Assembly (NCBI RefSeq): GCF_000427885.1 | Contig: NZ_KE386602.1 | Coordinates: 52,582-116,581, forward strand | Direction of reading: 5' to 3' | From: Glycomyces tenuis DSM 44171 | Lineage (GTDB): Bacteria > Actinomycetota > Actinomycetes > Mycobacteriales > Micromonosporaceae | Length of the DNA: 64,000 nt | Shown: positions 20,004 through 27,677 of the stretch, piece after piece | Numbering within the stretch: the first letter of the stretch is position 1 | Layout of the letters: the number at the start of each line of letters is the position of its first letter | Made by a program: the position numbers and the translations under genes | Notes under the pieces: generated by a model | The model's database searches: none | Told to the model about the DNA's origin: nothing | Seen by the model: the letters and a program-made list of their open reading frames with translations, nothing else

Positions 20004-21980
20004 ATGACCGACATCGTGCCCACCGTCGAAGGCCTGGCCTTCGGCGGCGACTACAACCCCGAGCAGTGGCCCAGGGAGGTGTGGGACGAGGACATCGCGC
20101 TCATGCGCGAGGCCGGCGTGAACATCGTGACCGTCAACGTCTTCTCATGGGCGGGCGTCAATCCCGCCGCGGACGTGTGGGAGTTCGGGACGCTCGACGA
20201 CATCATGGACCTCCTCGCCGACGGCGGCGTCAAGGCCGACCTGGCCACCTCGACCGCCTCGCCGCCGCCGTGGTTCTCGCAGCGCCACCCCGACACCCTC
20301 CCGGTCGATCCCGAAGGGCGGCGCCTGAACTACGGCGCCCGCGCCGAGTACTGCCCGCATGCGCCGGCCTTTCAGGAGGCCGTCGTCGAGATGGCCTCCA
20401 AACTGGCCGAACGCTACGCCGGCCACCCGGCGCTCGCCATGTGGCACATCGGCAACGAGTACTACCGGTCCTGCTACTGCGACCACGCCGCCGCGGCCTT
20501 CCGCGCCTGGCTGCGCGAGCGCCACGGCGACCTCGACGCCCTCAACCACGCCTGGGGCACCACCTTCTGGTCGCAGACCTTCACCGACTGGGAGCAGGTG
20601 CTCCCGCCGCGGATCTCCGCCGAGACCCCGAATCCGGGGCACGTGCTCGACTTCAAGCGGTTCAGCTCCGACGCGCTGCTGAAGCTCTTCCGCTCCGAGG
20701 CCGAAGCGGTGGAACGCCACTCGCCCGGCGTCCCGATCACGACGAACCTCATGGTCACCGGCGATTTCTCCGGCATCGACTACCACAAGTGGGGCGAGCA
20801 CCTCAACCGCGAGGACCGGCTGGTCGCCACCGACCACTACCTCATCCCCGAGGGCCCGATCGAAGCCGAGGCGCAGGTCGCCTTCGGGGCCGACGCCTCC
20901 CGCGGGCTGGCCCGCGGCGGCCCGTGGCTGCTGATGGAGCAGGCCGCGAACTCCTCGGCCTGGCGCGGCGGCTACTTCGCGAAGAAGCCGGGGGAGCAGC
21001 TGCGCCACTCCCTGTCCTATGTGGCACACGGCTCCGAGGGCGCGATGTTCTTCCAGTGGCGCGCCTCGCGGTACGGCGCCGAACGCTGGCACTCGGCGAT
21101 GCTCCCTCACGGCGGCCCCGAGTCCAAGACCTTCCGCGAGGTCAAGACCCTCGGCGACTGGCTCGGCAGGCTCGCCGAGGTCAAGGGCTCGGTCGTCCAG
21201 TCGAAGGCGGCGATCCTGCTCGACTTCGAGTCGGTCTGGGCCTCGGCGACCCCCGGGCAGCCCTCCGGGCACATGGCGCCCTACCCGGAGCTGCGGCGCT
21301 GGCACGCGGCCCTGTGGCGCCGCGGCGTCACCTGCGACCTCGCGGGTCCCGCATGGGACCTGTCGCGCTACGACGTGGTCTTCGCCCCGTCGCTGTACCT
21401 GCTCGACGACGACGCGAACCTGCGCCGCTTCGTCGAGGGCGGCGGCACGCTCGTCGTCGGCCCCTACTCGGGGATCGTCGACCGCAACGACCACGTCCAC
21501 CCCGGCCTGCCGGGCGCGCTCCGCGAGCTGCTCGGCGTCCGCGTCGAGGAGTTCGTGCCGCTGCGCGAAGGCCAGACCGTCGCCCTCGACGACGGCACCG
21601 AGGGCCACGCCTGGTCCGAGATCGTCCGCGCGGAGGACGCCGAGGCCGTCGTCGGCTACACCGACTACCCCGGCGGCCCGGCGATCTTCCGCCGCTCGCT
21701 CGGCGAAGGGCTGGTCTGGTACCTCTCGACCCGCCCGACGGACCTGAACCCGCTCTTCGACCGCCTCGACCTCCACGGCGAGTTCCCCGGCCTCCCCGAA
21801 GGCGTGGAGACGGTCCGCCGGACCCACGAGGACGGCCGCACCTACCTCTTCGCGATCAACCACACCGAGCGGCCGAGCCTGATCCCGATCAAGGGCACCG
21901 ACCTGCTGACGGGGGCGAGCTGGACGCCGAGGACCCACCTCCACGCCAACTCGGCCGCCGTCATCCGCGAGACTCAATAG
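20004..21980 (+). CDS. GH42 beta-galactosidase family enzyme, cytoplasmic
   Basis: A 658-residue GH42 enzyme without a signal peptide. The N-terminal TIM barrel starts GGDYNPEQWP. The acid/base is E152 in WHIGNEYY and the nucleophile is E312 in LLMEQAAN. A trimerisation domain and a small C-terminal beta domain follow. Of the four zinc-site Cys of typical GH42 enzymes, C117, C157 and C159 are present but the fourth position is Ala162, with His161 beside it. The family splits beta-galactosides; some members act on alpha-L-arabinopyranosides. ATG at 20004 is chosen for family length. It follows the uptake operon, and probably cleaves what that system imports. Confidence 0.93.
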   Translation: MTDIVPTVEGLAFGGDYNPEQWPREVWDEDIALMREAGVNIVTVNVFSWAGVNPAADVWEFGTLDDIMDLLADGGVKADLATSTASPPPWFSQRHPDTLPVDPEGRRLNYGARAEYCPHAPAFQEAVVEMASKLAERYAGHPALAMWHIGNEYYRSCYCDHAAAAFRAWLRERHGDLDALNHAWGTTFWSQTFTDWEQVLPPRISAETPNPGHVLDFKRFSSDALLKLFRSEAEAVERHSPGVPITTNLMVTGDFSGIDYHKWGEHLNREDRLVATDHYLIPEGPIEAEAQVAFGADASRGLARGGPWLLMEQAANSSAWRGGYFAKKPGEQLRHSLSYVAHGSEGAMFFQWRASRYGAERWHSAMLPHGGPESKTFREVKTLGDWLGRLAEVKGSVVQSKAAILLDFESVWASATPGQPSGHMAPYPELRRWHAALWRRGVTCDLAGPAWDLSRYDVVFAPSLYLLDDDANLRRFVEGGGTLVVGPYSGIVDRNDHVHPGLPGALRELLGVRVEEFVPLREGQTVALDDGTEGHAWSEIVRAEDAEAVVGYTDYPGGPAIFRRSLGEGLVWYLSTRPTDLNPLFDRLDLHGEFPGLPEGVETVRRTHEDGRTYLFAINHTERPSLIPIKGTDLLTGASWTPRTHLHANSAAVIRETQ

Positions 21981-22468
21981 CCACGCCGCCTGAGCTCCTC
22001 GAGGATGTGGCGGTCCTTGGGACGGTTCAGGCGACGCTTGTACGCCGCGACATCGGCGAGGCTGAGAAATCTCAGCCCGCCGATGACATCGGCGTCATCT
22101 ATGAGCCTGTCCGGCTCTTTGTCGATGCCGACCCAGCGTTGACTGACTTCGACCCTGCCGCCGTAGAGCTGGGCGGTCTTGTCCCCGGTGATCTTTCCGA
22201 CGGCTAGACCGTTGTGTCCCTCCCTGAAGGCAAGTTCGAAAGCCGCCTCCAGGGTCTGGCCGCGGGCGACGATATCGATGTCGTTGATCTCGTCGATCCA
22301 GCCCTCGACCAGGACTCTCGCGCTGCCCGCAATGAGAAAGTCGCGTGTGTGGAAACCGCGCTGAATCATTTGTTGCGTCAGATGTACGAGCTGCGTAAGG
22401 CGAAGAAATGTCATGAGGAAAGATCGTAGACGTTCCATCGCTCTTCGTGGGGGCGCGCTCACGACCAA
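21974..22468 (-). CDS. Nucleotidyltransferase-fold protein of unknown function
   Basis: A 164-residue protein. FLIAGSARVLVEGWIDEINDIDIV resembles the GS...DxD core of minimal nucleotidyltransferases, as in MNT or AbiEii-like proteins, with the acidic pair in DID. A C-terminal SLADVAAYKRRLNRPKDRHILEEL segment is like the domain-closing helix of such proteins. No partner HEPN gene is visible beside it. The true start may be internal (for example the Met-Glu-Arg at residue 11). Base composition is lower in G/C than the neighbours, which suggests recent arrival. It overlaps the convergent GH42 gene by 7 nt. Confidence 0.65.
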   Translation of the reverse strand: MVVSAPPRRAMERLRSFLMTFLRLTQLVHLTQQMIQRGFHTRDFLIAGSARVLVEGWIDEINDIDIVARGQTLEAAFELAFREGHNGLAVGKITGDKTAQLYGGRVEVSQRWVGIDKEPDRLIDDADVIGGLRFLSLADVAAYKRRLNRPKDRHILEELRRRGY

Positions 22469-22489
22469 AACCCAACTGCCCCAACGGTG

Positions 22490-22723
22490 TCACTTGGTCT
22501 GAGACTCCCGGTCGCCTGGTGTGGTCTCCATGGTGTGCAGGGCGCGTAGGATTTCAGCCCGCTCATCGGGCGCCGATTGCGAGAGCGCTCGCCGCATTCG
22601 CTCAGTCCTGGCGCGCTCCCGGACGACGGTGCTGCGGTGCAGGAACCACGCACGGGCCACCACCGCGATCGGGGTCGCGATGAGCACGAACGCGGTGAAG
22701 GGAAGAAGTTCGGACGGGATCAT
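22490..22723 (-). CDS. Small single-helix membrane protein
   Basis: A 77-residue protein with one membrane helix near the N-terminus (about residues 7-27, LLPFTAFVLIATPIAVVARA) and a charged, probably helical cytoplasmic tail rich in Arg and Glu. I do not recognise a family. It lies between the Crp-like regulator and the NTase-like gene on the same strand, 15 nt after the regulator, and shares their reduced G/C content. It may belong to the same small transferred unit. Confidence 0.6.
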   Translation of the reverse strand: MIPSELLPFTAFVLIATPIAVVARAWFLHRSTVVRERARTERMRRALSQSAPDERAEILRALHTMETTPGDRESQTK

Positions 22724-22738
22724 TGCGGCACATCACGA

Positions 22739-23410
22739 TCACAGATTTCCGTCCCCGTTCCCGGGGAGCCGTTTCACGGCGTCCAGATCGTGTATCACCA
22801 GCCGTCCGCGGCCGGTCGTCACGAGACGCTCCCTTCTCATTCGCCGGAGTGCGATGGCCACCGATTCCCGAGAGATCCCGCTGAATGCCCCCAGCTCCCT
22901 CTGCGTGATACCCGGAATCAAGTAGCCGTCCACCACTTTTCTGCCATAGCCCGACTCGACCAGACGAAGCAGTCCGCGCACCAGTCGAGCTTCGCTGTTC
23001 TGCGCATGATTCGCCTGCGAAATGTCGGCCGCGATGACGCGGGAGGCAAGATTCCTCAACATGGCGATATTCGCTCTCGGCTCGTTCCTGATGAATTCGA
23101 GCCATACCTTCCCTGTGAGCAGACATGCCTCGACATCCGACAGTGCGATGATGTCGGCGCTGCGCACACGGCCTGTCAGAACCGCGAGTTCACCGATGAT
23201 CGATCCAGGCATATAGATCTGAGTGAACCCTTCAGGGTGTACGGTCACCGCCTTGACATGGCCGGAGAGAAGGTAGAAGACATGATCGGAGTGATCGCCT
23301 TCGTGAATCAAGACGGACCCTGCGGAATAAATGGTCCGGTGTCCACGGGAAAGCAGCCGCTCCAGCTCGTCGGGAGTGAGCAGTGAATTCGGGACCGTGT
23401 CGACTGCCAT
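22739..23410 (-). CDS. Crp/Fnr-family transcriptional regulator
   Basis: A 223-residue regulator. The N-terminal cyclic-nucleotide-binding-like beta-roll (residues about 15-125) includes GSVLIHEGDHSDHVFYLLSGHVK and PGSIIGELAVLTGRVRSADI; the second retains the G-E-L-A phosphate-cassette outline and an Arg, so a nucleotide ligand is possible. A long dimer helix follows, and a C-terminal winged helix-turn-helix (ITQRELGAFSGISRESVAIALRRMRRE) is typical of Crp. No N-terminal Cys cluster is seen, so it is not an FNR oxygen sensor. Its coding sequence is clearly poorer in G/C than most of this window: one 60-base line from 23041 has only 31 G/C. Confidence 0.9.
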   Translation of the reverse strand: MAVDTVPNSLLTPDELERLLSRGHRTIYSAGSVLIHEGDHSDHVFYLLSGHVKAVTVHPEGFTQIYMPGSIIGELAVLTGRVRSADIIALSDVEACLLTGKVWLEFIRNEPRANIAMLRNLASRVIAADISQANHAQNSEARLVRGLLRLVESGYGRKVVDGYLIPGITQRELGAFSGISRESVAIALRRMRRERLVTTGRGRLVIHDLDAVKRLPGNGDGNL

Positions 23411-23439
23411 GCCTTAAGTGTATTGATACACATAAGTGA

Positions 23440-24213
23440 TCATGGTCGTGTACCCGCCTTTTGTCGCCAAGCCGACTGTTCGAACGGCGAGTTGGCACAA
23501 AGATCGATCATGCCCCGACCGGAGGCGGTTGCGCGATTCGATGTTAATTTCTGTTGTGGTGCAACAGGGTGCCGGAGGCCGGGGTGGTCCTTCGGGAGGG
23601 CCGCCTTCATCACCGCTCCCGAGATCACGAGGCACAGGACCAGCAGGGGCCAGGACAGGAGCACCTGTGCCACGCCGCCGCCCACCACCGCCAGGTCCTC
23701 CTGCTCGGCGCTCCAGAACGGGGTCAGGACCGCCACGCGGAGGGTGTACATCGCCACCCACACCCATGAGGCCGCTCCATAGGCGCGCAGCAGCTCGGGA
23801 TCGGCGCGCCAGCGCGTCCGCTGGCCCAGCAGCGCCCCGACGACCAGGCCCAGCAGCGGCCGGCGGAAGACGATCGAGCCGGCCCACACCAGGGCGCTCG
23901 CGGCGTTCGAGAGGATGCGGGGGAGGAGGATGTCCGCCGCCCGCCCCGTGTAGAGGACGATGATCCCCGCGACGCACACGCTCAGCAGCCCGAGGAGCAC
24001 GGCCCGCGGCCGGGTCCGCCGGCGGAGCCGCACGGCCGCGATCACCGCCGCCGAGACGAGCGACGCTCCCACGCCCCAGGCGATCGAGTGCCCCGTGGCG
24101 ATCCAGGTGAGGATGAACACCACGAGGGGGGCGGTGGCGTCGAACGCGCCGCGCCTGCCGCCTAGTAGGCTGACAAGCGTGTCTTGCCGCACAGTATCGG
24201 ACGCTGTAGACAA
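23440..24213 (-). CDS. DUF3159-like membrane protein with an atypical C-terminal tail
   Basis: A 257-residue protein. The first 200 residues have about six membrane helices and the arrangement of the DUF3159 family (an N-terminal LLGGRRGAFDATAPLVVF segment, a central FRRPLLGLVVGALLGQ segment and a C-terminal SGAVMKAALPKDHPGL). The function of the family is unknown. The last 45 or so residues (after HPGLRH) are hydrophilic, with Asn, Gln, Ser and Cys, and are encoded by A/T-richer DNA, unlike the rest of the gene; they may come from the neighbouring transferred patch. The gene starts 34 nt from an iron-box-like site. Confidence 0.78.
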   Translation of the reverse strand: MSTASDTVRQDTLVSLLGGRRGAFDATAPLVVFILTWIATGHSIAWGVGASLVSAAVIAAVRLRRRTRPRAVLLGLLSVCVAGIIVLYTGRAADILLPRILSNAASALVWAGSIVFRRPLLGLVVGALLGQRTRWRADPELLRAYGAASWVWVAMYTLRVAVLTPFWSAEQEDLAVVGGGVAQVLLSWPLLVLCLVISGAVMKAALPKDHPGLRHPVAPQQKLTSNRATASGRGMIDLCANSPFEQSAWRQKAGTRP

Positions 24214-24246
24214 CCTGCCAACCCTTACCCTCTAGGACCCGCTACA

Positions 24247-24265
24247 ACAGGCAAGGCTACCCTAA
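24247..24265. promoter_or_regulatory. IdeR/DtxR-like iron box
   Basis: The 19-mer matches the IdeR consensus at 14 of 19 positions by hand, including an AGGCTA-C-CCTAA right half with one mismatch. It lies between the divergent DUF3159-like gene and the gene starting at 24317 and could regulate either. Confidence 0.45.
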
Positions 24266-24316
24266 CCAGAGCGAGCCGCTGGGTGGACGCCCAGCTCGGC
24301 CCCACCCACGGATGGA

Positions 24317-25342
24317 TTGGCGCAGTACCTGATGCTCGGCACACACCGGATCAGCGAATCGCAACTCGTTGAACTCCTCCGCCGTGCCCGACAGACCGAC
24401 TTCGGGCGCTGGAGCAAGGCCGACCTGCAACGGGCCATGACGAACCTGGGATGGCAGGTCCGCTCCGCCGAGGTCGACATCGGCATGTGGCGCGCCGAGA
24501 CCGGCTACGACACCGGCAACGCCATCGCCGACTCCGTCCCGCCCCAGACGCCCCTGTCCGGCCGCGCCGACTTCTACTCCATCGAGGTCATGGTCCTCAG
24601 GTCCGCCGAGCGCGGCCGCCAAGGAGAGAACCACCGCACCATCGTCTTCCGCGAAGTGCTGCGGACGATGATGAACGAGCTCGGCGCGCCCGAAGTGCGC
24701 GGCGGCGACGGCGGCCCCTGGATCCGCTGGTACCGGGACGGCCTGATCTTCGAGCTCCACCTGCGCCGCTTCCACGGCGGCGTCACCCTCCGCCTGCTCT
24801 CCCCGCAGCTGTTCGAGCAGCTGGAGGCGCACTCGGTCGGCAGAGGCGACGTCTCCGGCTGGCAGGCCTTCGCCCGCAAGGGCGAGCGCCCGCCCGAACC
24901 GGCCTGCCACGACATGGGCGAGTTCACCGAGCGGCTCTCCTCTCTCCTGGGCGACATGGCCGCCGACGTCCCGACCATCGACACCGCCGGGACCGTCCTG
25001 CTGCGCACCGGCGACTGGTCGGCCAGGTACGTCGCCGCCTTCGTCGACGGCGGGCTGCGGGTCGAGGCCTCGGCCGCCGTCAAGGGCAACTGGCGCGCCG
25101 GCCTGTCGAACCTGCCGAACATGGGCTTCCGCGCCCCCAGCGGCGGCCAGCCGAACTGGTCCCGCACCTTCCCGTCGACCGACCGGGCCGCCACCACGCA
25201 GGCCGCCCACATGATGGTCGACGCCCTCCGGGCCTTCGGCATCCAGGACCTGTTCGACATCGTCTACGACGGCTTCACCGCCGACGGCGAGCGCATGTAC
25301 CTGCCGGTCCTCGGCATCGGCAACGGCGACAACCCGTACTGA
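24317..25342 (+). CDS. Actinobacterial protein of unknown function
   Basis: A 341-residue protein I cannot name. It looks like two related domains of about 160 residues: the first half starts with an ISESQLVELLRRARQ helix and includes DFYSIEVMVLRSAERG; the second includes a TIDTAGTVLLRTGDWSARYVAAFVDGGLRVEASA block. There is no signal peptide or membrane helix. The TTG at 24317 is the longest start; an ATG at 24332 gives a version 5 residues shorter, and neither has a clear ribosome site. An iron-box-like site lies 52 nt upstream. It sits directly before a threonine aldolase gene. Confidence 0.7.
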   Translation: MAQYLMLGTHRISESQLVELLRRARQTDFGRWSKADLQRAMTNLGWQVRSAEVDIGMWRAETGYDTGNAIADSVPPQTPLSGRADFYSIEVMVLRSAERGRQGENHRTIVFREVLRTMMNELGAPEVRGGDGGPWIRWYRDGLIFELHLRRFHGGVTLRLLSPQLFEQLEAHSVGRGDVSGWQAFARKGERPPEPACHDMGEFTERLSSLLGDMAADVPTIDTAGTVLLRTGDWSARYVAAFVDGGLRVEASAAVKGNWRAGLSNLPNMGFRAPSGGQPNWSRTFPSTDRAATTQAAHMMVDALRAFGIQDLFDIVYDGFTADGERMYLPVLGIGNGDNPY

Positions 25343-25375
25343 CCGCCCGCGGGCCCCGCCGAGTAGGGTCTGGGC

Positions 25376-26398
25376 ATGATCGTCGATCTGCGCTCGGACA
25401 CCGTGACCCGCCCAGGCCCCGCCATGCTCGAGGCCATGGCGAACGCCGAGGTCGGCGACGACGTCTACGGCGAGGACCCGGCCGTGAACGCCCTCGAGGC
25501 CGAGGCCGCCGCGCTGCTGGGGCACGAGGCCGCCGTCTTCACGCCCACCGGCTCCATGGCCAACCAGATCGCCCTGCAACTGCTCGTCCCGCCCGGCCAG
25601 GAGCTGCTGTGCGACGCCAAGGCCCACGTCGTCAACTTCGAGATGGGCGCCGCCGCCGCGCTCGGCGGCATCTCGACGCGCACCTGGCACGTCCCGAACG
25701 GGCGCCTCGACGTCTCGCTCGTCGAGCCGATGATCAACCTCCCGCACCCGTACGCCACCACCACGCGCGCCGTCGCCGTCGAGAACACCCACAACATCGG
25801 CGGCGGCACCGTGCAGCCCCTCGCCGAGCTGCGGGCGCTGCGCGAGCTCGCCGACGCCTACGGGCTCGCCGTCCACCTGGACGGGGCGCGGATCTGGAAC
25901 GCGCACGTCGCCACCGGCGTCCCGCTCCACGAGTACGGCCGCCTGTTCGACACCGTCTCAGTGTGCCTCTCCAAGGGACTCGGCGCGCCGGTCGGCTCGC
26001 TGCTCGTCACCGACGCCGAGCGCGCCGCGCGCGGCCGCGTTCTCCGCAAGCGCCTCGGCGGCGGCATGCGGCAGGTCGGCTACCTCGCCGAGGCCGGCCG
26101 CTTCGCCCTCGCCAACAACATCGGGCGCCTCGCCGAGGACCACGCCCGCGCCAGGCGCCTCGCCGAGGCGCTCCAGCCCTACGGCGTCTGCGACGCCGCC
26201 CAGGTCGAGACGAACGTGGTCCTGCTGCGGATCCCCGAGATCGCGAAGACGGCCGCCGCCGCGGCCGAGCAGGGCGTCCGCATCTCGGCGCTCGGGCCCG
26301 ACTGGGGCCGCCTGCTCACCCACCTCGATGTCGACGACGCCGGGATCGAGCACGCCGTCAAGGTCCTCACCGAGCTCGTCCGCGACGGCCGCGCCTGA
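25376..26398 (+). CDS. Low-specificity L-threonine aldolase
   Basis: A 340-residue PLP enzyme of the beta-eliminating-lyase/threonine aldolase family, which splits L-threonine or L-allo-threonine into glycine and acetaldehyde in the cytoplasm. It begins VDLRSDTVTRP, the signature of the family. TPTGSMANQIAL holds the phosphate-binding turn, LAVHLDGARIWNA gives the Asp that holds the PLP ring, and SVCLSKGLGAPVGS contains the Schiff-base Lys. Length and blocks are normal. The ATG at 25376 follows the upstream gene by 33 nt. Confidence 0.95.
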   Translation: MIVDLRSDTVTRPGPAMLEAMANAEVGDDVYGEDPAVNALEAEAAALLGHEAAVFTPTGSMANQIALQLLVPPGQELLCDAKAHVVNFEMGAAAALGGISTRTWHVPNGRLDVSLVEPMINLPHPYATTTRAVAVENTHNIGGGTVQPLAELRALRELADAYGLAVHLDGARIWNAHVATGVPLHEYGRLFDTVSVCLSKGLGAPVGSLLVTDAERAARGRVLRKRLGGGMRQVGYLAEAGRFALANNIGRLAEDHARARRLAEALQPYGVCDAAQVETNVVLLRIPEIAKTAAAAAEQGVRISALGPDWGRLLTHLDVDDAGIEHAVKVLTELVRDGRA

Positions 26399-26500
26399 GG
26401 CGGCCCCCTTTGACACGGCACTGTTCGAAGAAGCACTGTCCGATAGGCCGGGATCGTCCCGACCGATCGGATGTTGCCGACCGGCCGGGAATCCGGGTAG

Positions 26501-26531
26501 CTTAGGCATGCCTTCATTAGCCAAGCCTAAG
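26501..26531. promoter_or_regulatory. IdeR/DtxR-like boxes before the bfd gene
   Basis: CTTAGGC (26501-26507) and GCCTAAG (26525-26531) are exact reverse complements 17 nt apart, with AGGCATGCCT inside the left part. This resembles overlapping IdeR half-sites (TTAGG...CCTAA). A possible -10 box TAGCTT (26498-26503) runs into it, and the bfd ATG is 17 nt after it. Confidence 0.6.
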
Positions 26532-26548
26532 TTCCCGGAGGTCTCGGG

Positions 26549-26734
26549 ATGTACGCCTGTATCTGCCACGGAGTCCAGGACCACGAGGTCCACGACTGCA
26601 TCCGTGCCGGCGCGCATACCGAAGAGGCGATCGGCGACGCCTGCGACGCGGGCACCGGCTGCGGCAACTGCCACGAGCGCCTGGCCGACATGATCGAGAG
26701 CTATTTCGCGAACGAGTCCGTCCCGGCCGCCTGA
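26549..26734 (+). CDS. bfd: Bacterioferritin-associated ferredoxin
   Basis: A 61-residue BFD-type [2Fe-2S] protein. The cluster ligands are C4, C6, C38 and C41 (CIC near the N-terminus, CGNC near the C-terminus). Bfd docks on bacterioferritin and reduces its ferric core so that iron is released when it is scarce. It stands directly upstream of the bacterioferritin gene, and the iron boxes at 26501-26531 suggest repression by iron-loaded IdeR. The ATG start is preceded by GGAG about 9 nt upstream. Confidence 0.93.
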   Translation: MYACICHGVQDHEVHDCIRAGAHTEEAIGDACDAGTGCGNCHERLADMIESYFANESVPAA

Positions 26735-26777
26735 GCGGCGATCGACGCCTTCCGCGCGTCCGTGTCGCTACCCGGAG

Positions 26778-26796
26778 TTAGGCTAGCTTGTCCTAT
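26778..26796 (+). promoter_or_regulatory. IdeR/DtxR-like box before the bacterioferritin gene
   Basis: The 19-mer starting TTAGGCTAGC matches the IdeR consensus at 13 of 19 positions by hand; a second TTAGGCATTCCTGA half-match follows at 26798-26811. A -10 box TAGTCT is at 26837-26842. A box well upstream of the -10 fits activation, as seen for mycobacterial bfr genes. Confidence 0.55.
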
Positions 26797-26896
26797 TTTA
26801 GGCATTCCTGACTGGAAAACCGCCCTCATCCCGGCATAGTCTGGGCCCGCCGGTCCCGTGGACCGGCCTCCGACGACCTGGGAAGGACGCAGCGAC

Positions 26897-27376
26897 ATGC
26901 AGGGCGACAAGCGAGTCATCGAATTCCTCAATGAGCAGCTGAGCGCCGAGCTCACCGCCATCAACCAGTACTTCCTGCACGCCAAGATGCAGGAGAACTG
27001 GGGGTACACCAAGCTGGCGAAGTACACCCGGGCCGAGTCCCTCGACGAGATGCGCCACGCCGAGATCCTCACCGACCGCATCCTCTTCCTCGATGGCCTG
27101 CCGAACTACCAGCGGCTCTTTCCGCTGCGGATCGGGCAGAGCGTCCCGGAGATCTTCCGGTGCGACCGCGAGATCGAGGTCGAGGCCATCGATCGGCTCA
27201 AGCGCGGCATCGAGTACATGGAGTCGGTCAAGGACTACGTCTCGCGGGACCTCTTCGAGGGCATCCTGAAGGACGAGGAGCACCACATCGACTACCTCGA
27301 CACGCAGCTCGACATCGTCGAGAAGATCGGCGAGGAGCTGTACATCCAGTCGCTCATCGAGCAGCCCAGCGAGTGA
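26897..27376 (+). CDS. bfr: Bacterioferritin
   Basis: A 159-residue haem-containing ferritin subunit; 24 of them form the iron-storage shell. M52 in DEMRHAE is the haem axial ligand. The ferroxidase ligands E18, E51 and H54, and the later Glu and DEEHH cluster near residues 127-130, are in place. ATG at 26897 has GGAAGGA upstream. A -10 box and an IdeR-like box precede it, and Bfd is encoded just upstream, so storage and release of iron are co-located. A small hairpin terminator follows at 27379-27395. Confidence 0.96.
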   Translation: MQGDKRVIEFLNEQLSAELTAINQYFLHAKMQENWGYTKLAKYTRAESLDEMRHAEILTDRILFLDGLPNYQRLFPLRIGQSVPEIFRCDREIEVEAIDRLKRGIEYMESVKDYVSRDLFEGILKDEEHHIDYLDTQLDIVEKIGEELYIQSLIEQPSE

Positions 27377-27378
27377 CC

Positions 27379-27395
27379 GCCCCCGAAGCGGGGGC
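27379..27395 (+). terminator. Short terminator after bfr
   Basis: GCCCCCG (27379-27385) pairs with CGGGGGC (27389-27395) across a 3-nt loop, directly after the bfr stop. Confidence 0.55.
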
Positions 27396-27570
27396 TCGGC
27401 CGTGCGGTGCCGCCCGCCGCTGACGGCCGTCCGAGAGTTCCGGGACGGGCGCCGGTCGCTCGGCCGCCATGACGGCGCCGAATCGAGAGGCGTCCCGGCA
27501 GCCGCCCGCCGCCCGTGGCTTCGGCGCCGCGGATCGGTATCCGACCTGGTCGGCGCCGTGTTCGAGCAGG

Positions 27571-27604
27571 GCAGAGGGGGCCGGCGAAAGCCGGCCCCCT
27601 CTGC
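27571..27604. terminator. Strong hairpin terminator, 15-bp stem with GAAA/TTTC tetraloop
   Basis: Arms 27571-27585 and 27590-27604 are perfect reverse complements, starting GCAGAGGGGG, around a 4-nt loop (GAAA on the plus strand, TTTC on the minus strand). It is in the middle of a 470-bp gap between bfr and the acetyltransferase gene and best fits the minus-strand small RNA. Confidence 0.7.
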
Positions 27605-27671
27605 TGTTGCGGTAGAGCCCCTCACATCTCCACCACAGTGGTATGCCGCCGCTGGTCTTGACAGCGTCGAC
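27571..27671 (-). ncRNA. Candidate small RNA, about 100 nt
   Basis: On the minus strand a promoter (-10 TACGAT, 27678-27683) is followed about 100 nt later by a very strong terminator (27571-27604), with no gene between. The predicted RNA starts near 27671. It has a first hairpin from CTGGTC/GACCAG arms, a small ACCAC-T-GTGGT hairpin, then the terminator stem. The only start codon after a ribosome-like site is ATG followed at once by TGA, so no protein is expected. A doubled GAAA-N-TTTC palindrome (27702-27723) covers the -35 area, so expression is probably controlled. The bfr transcript has its own terminator, so this one is unexplained otherwise. Confidence 0.4.
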
Positions 27672-27677
27672 CAGGGG

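Noticed and set aside
23436..23963. Plus-strand frame opposite the DUF3159-like gene
   Set aside because: Gly/Pro/Arg-rich shadow; the minus strand has clear membrane helices.
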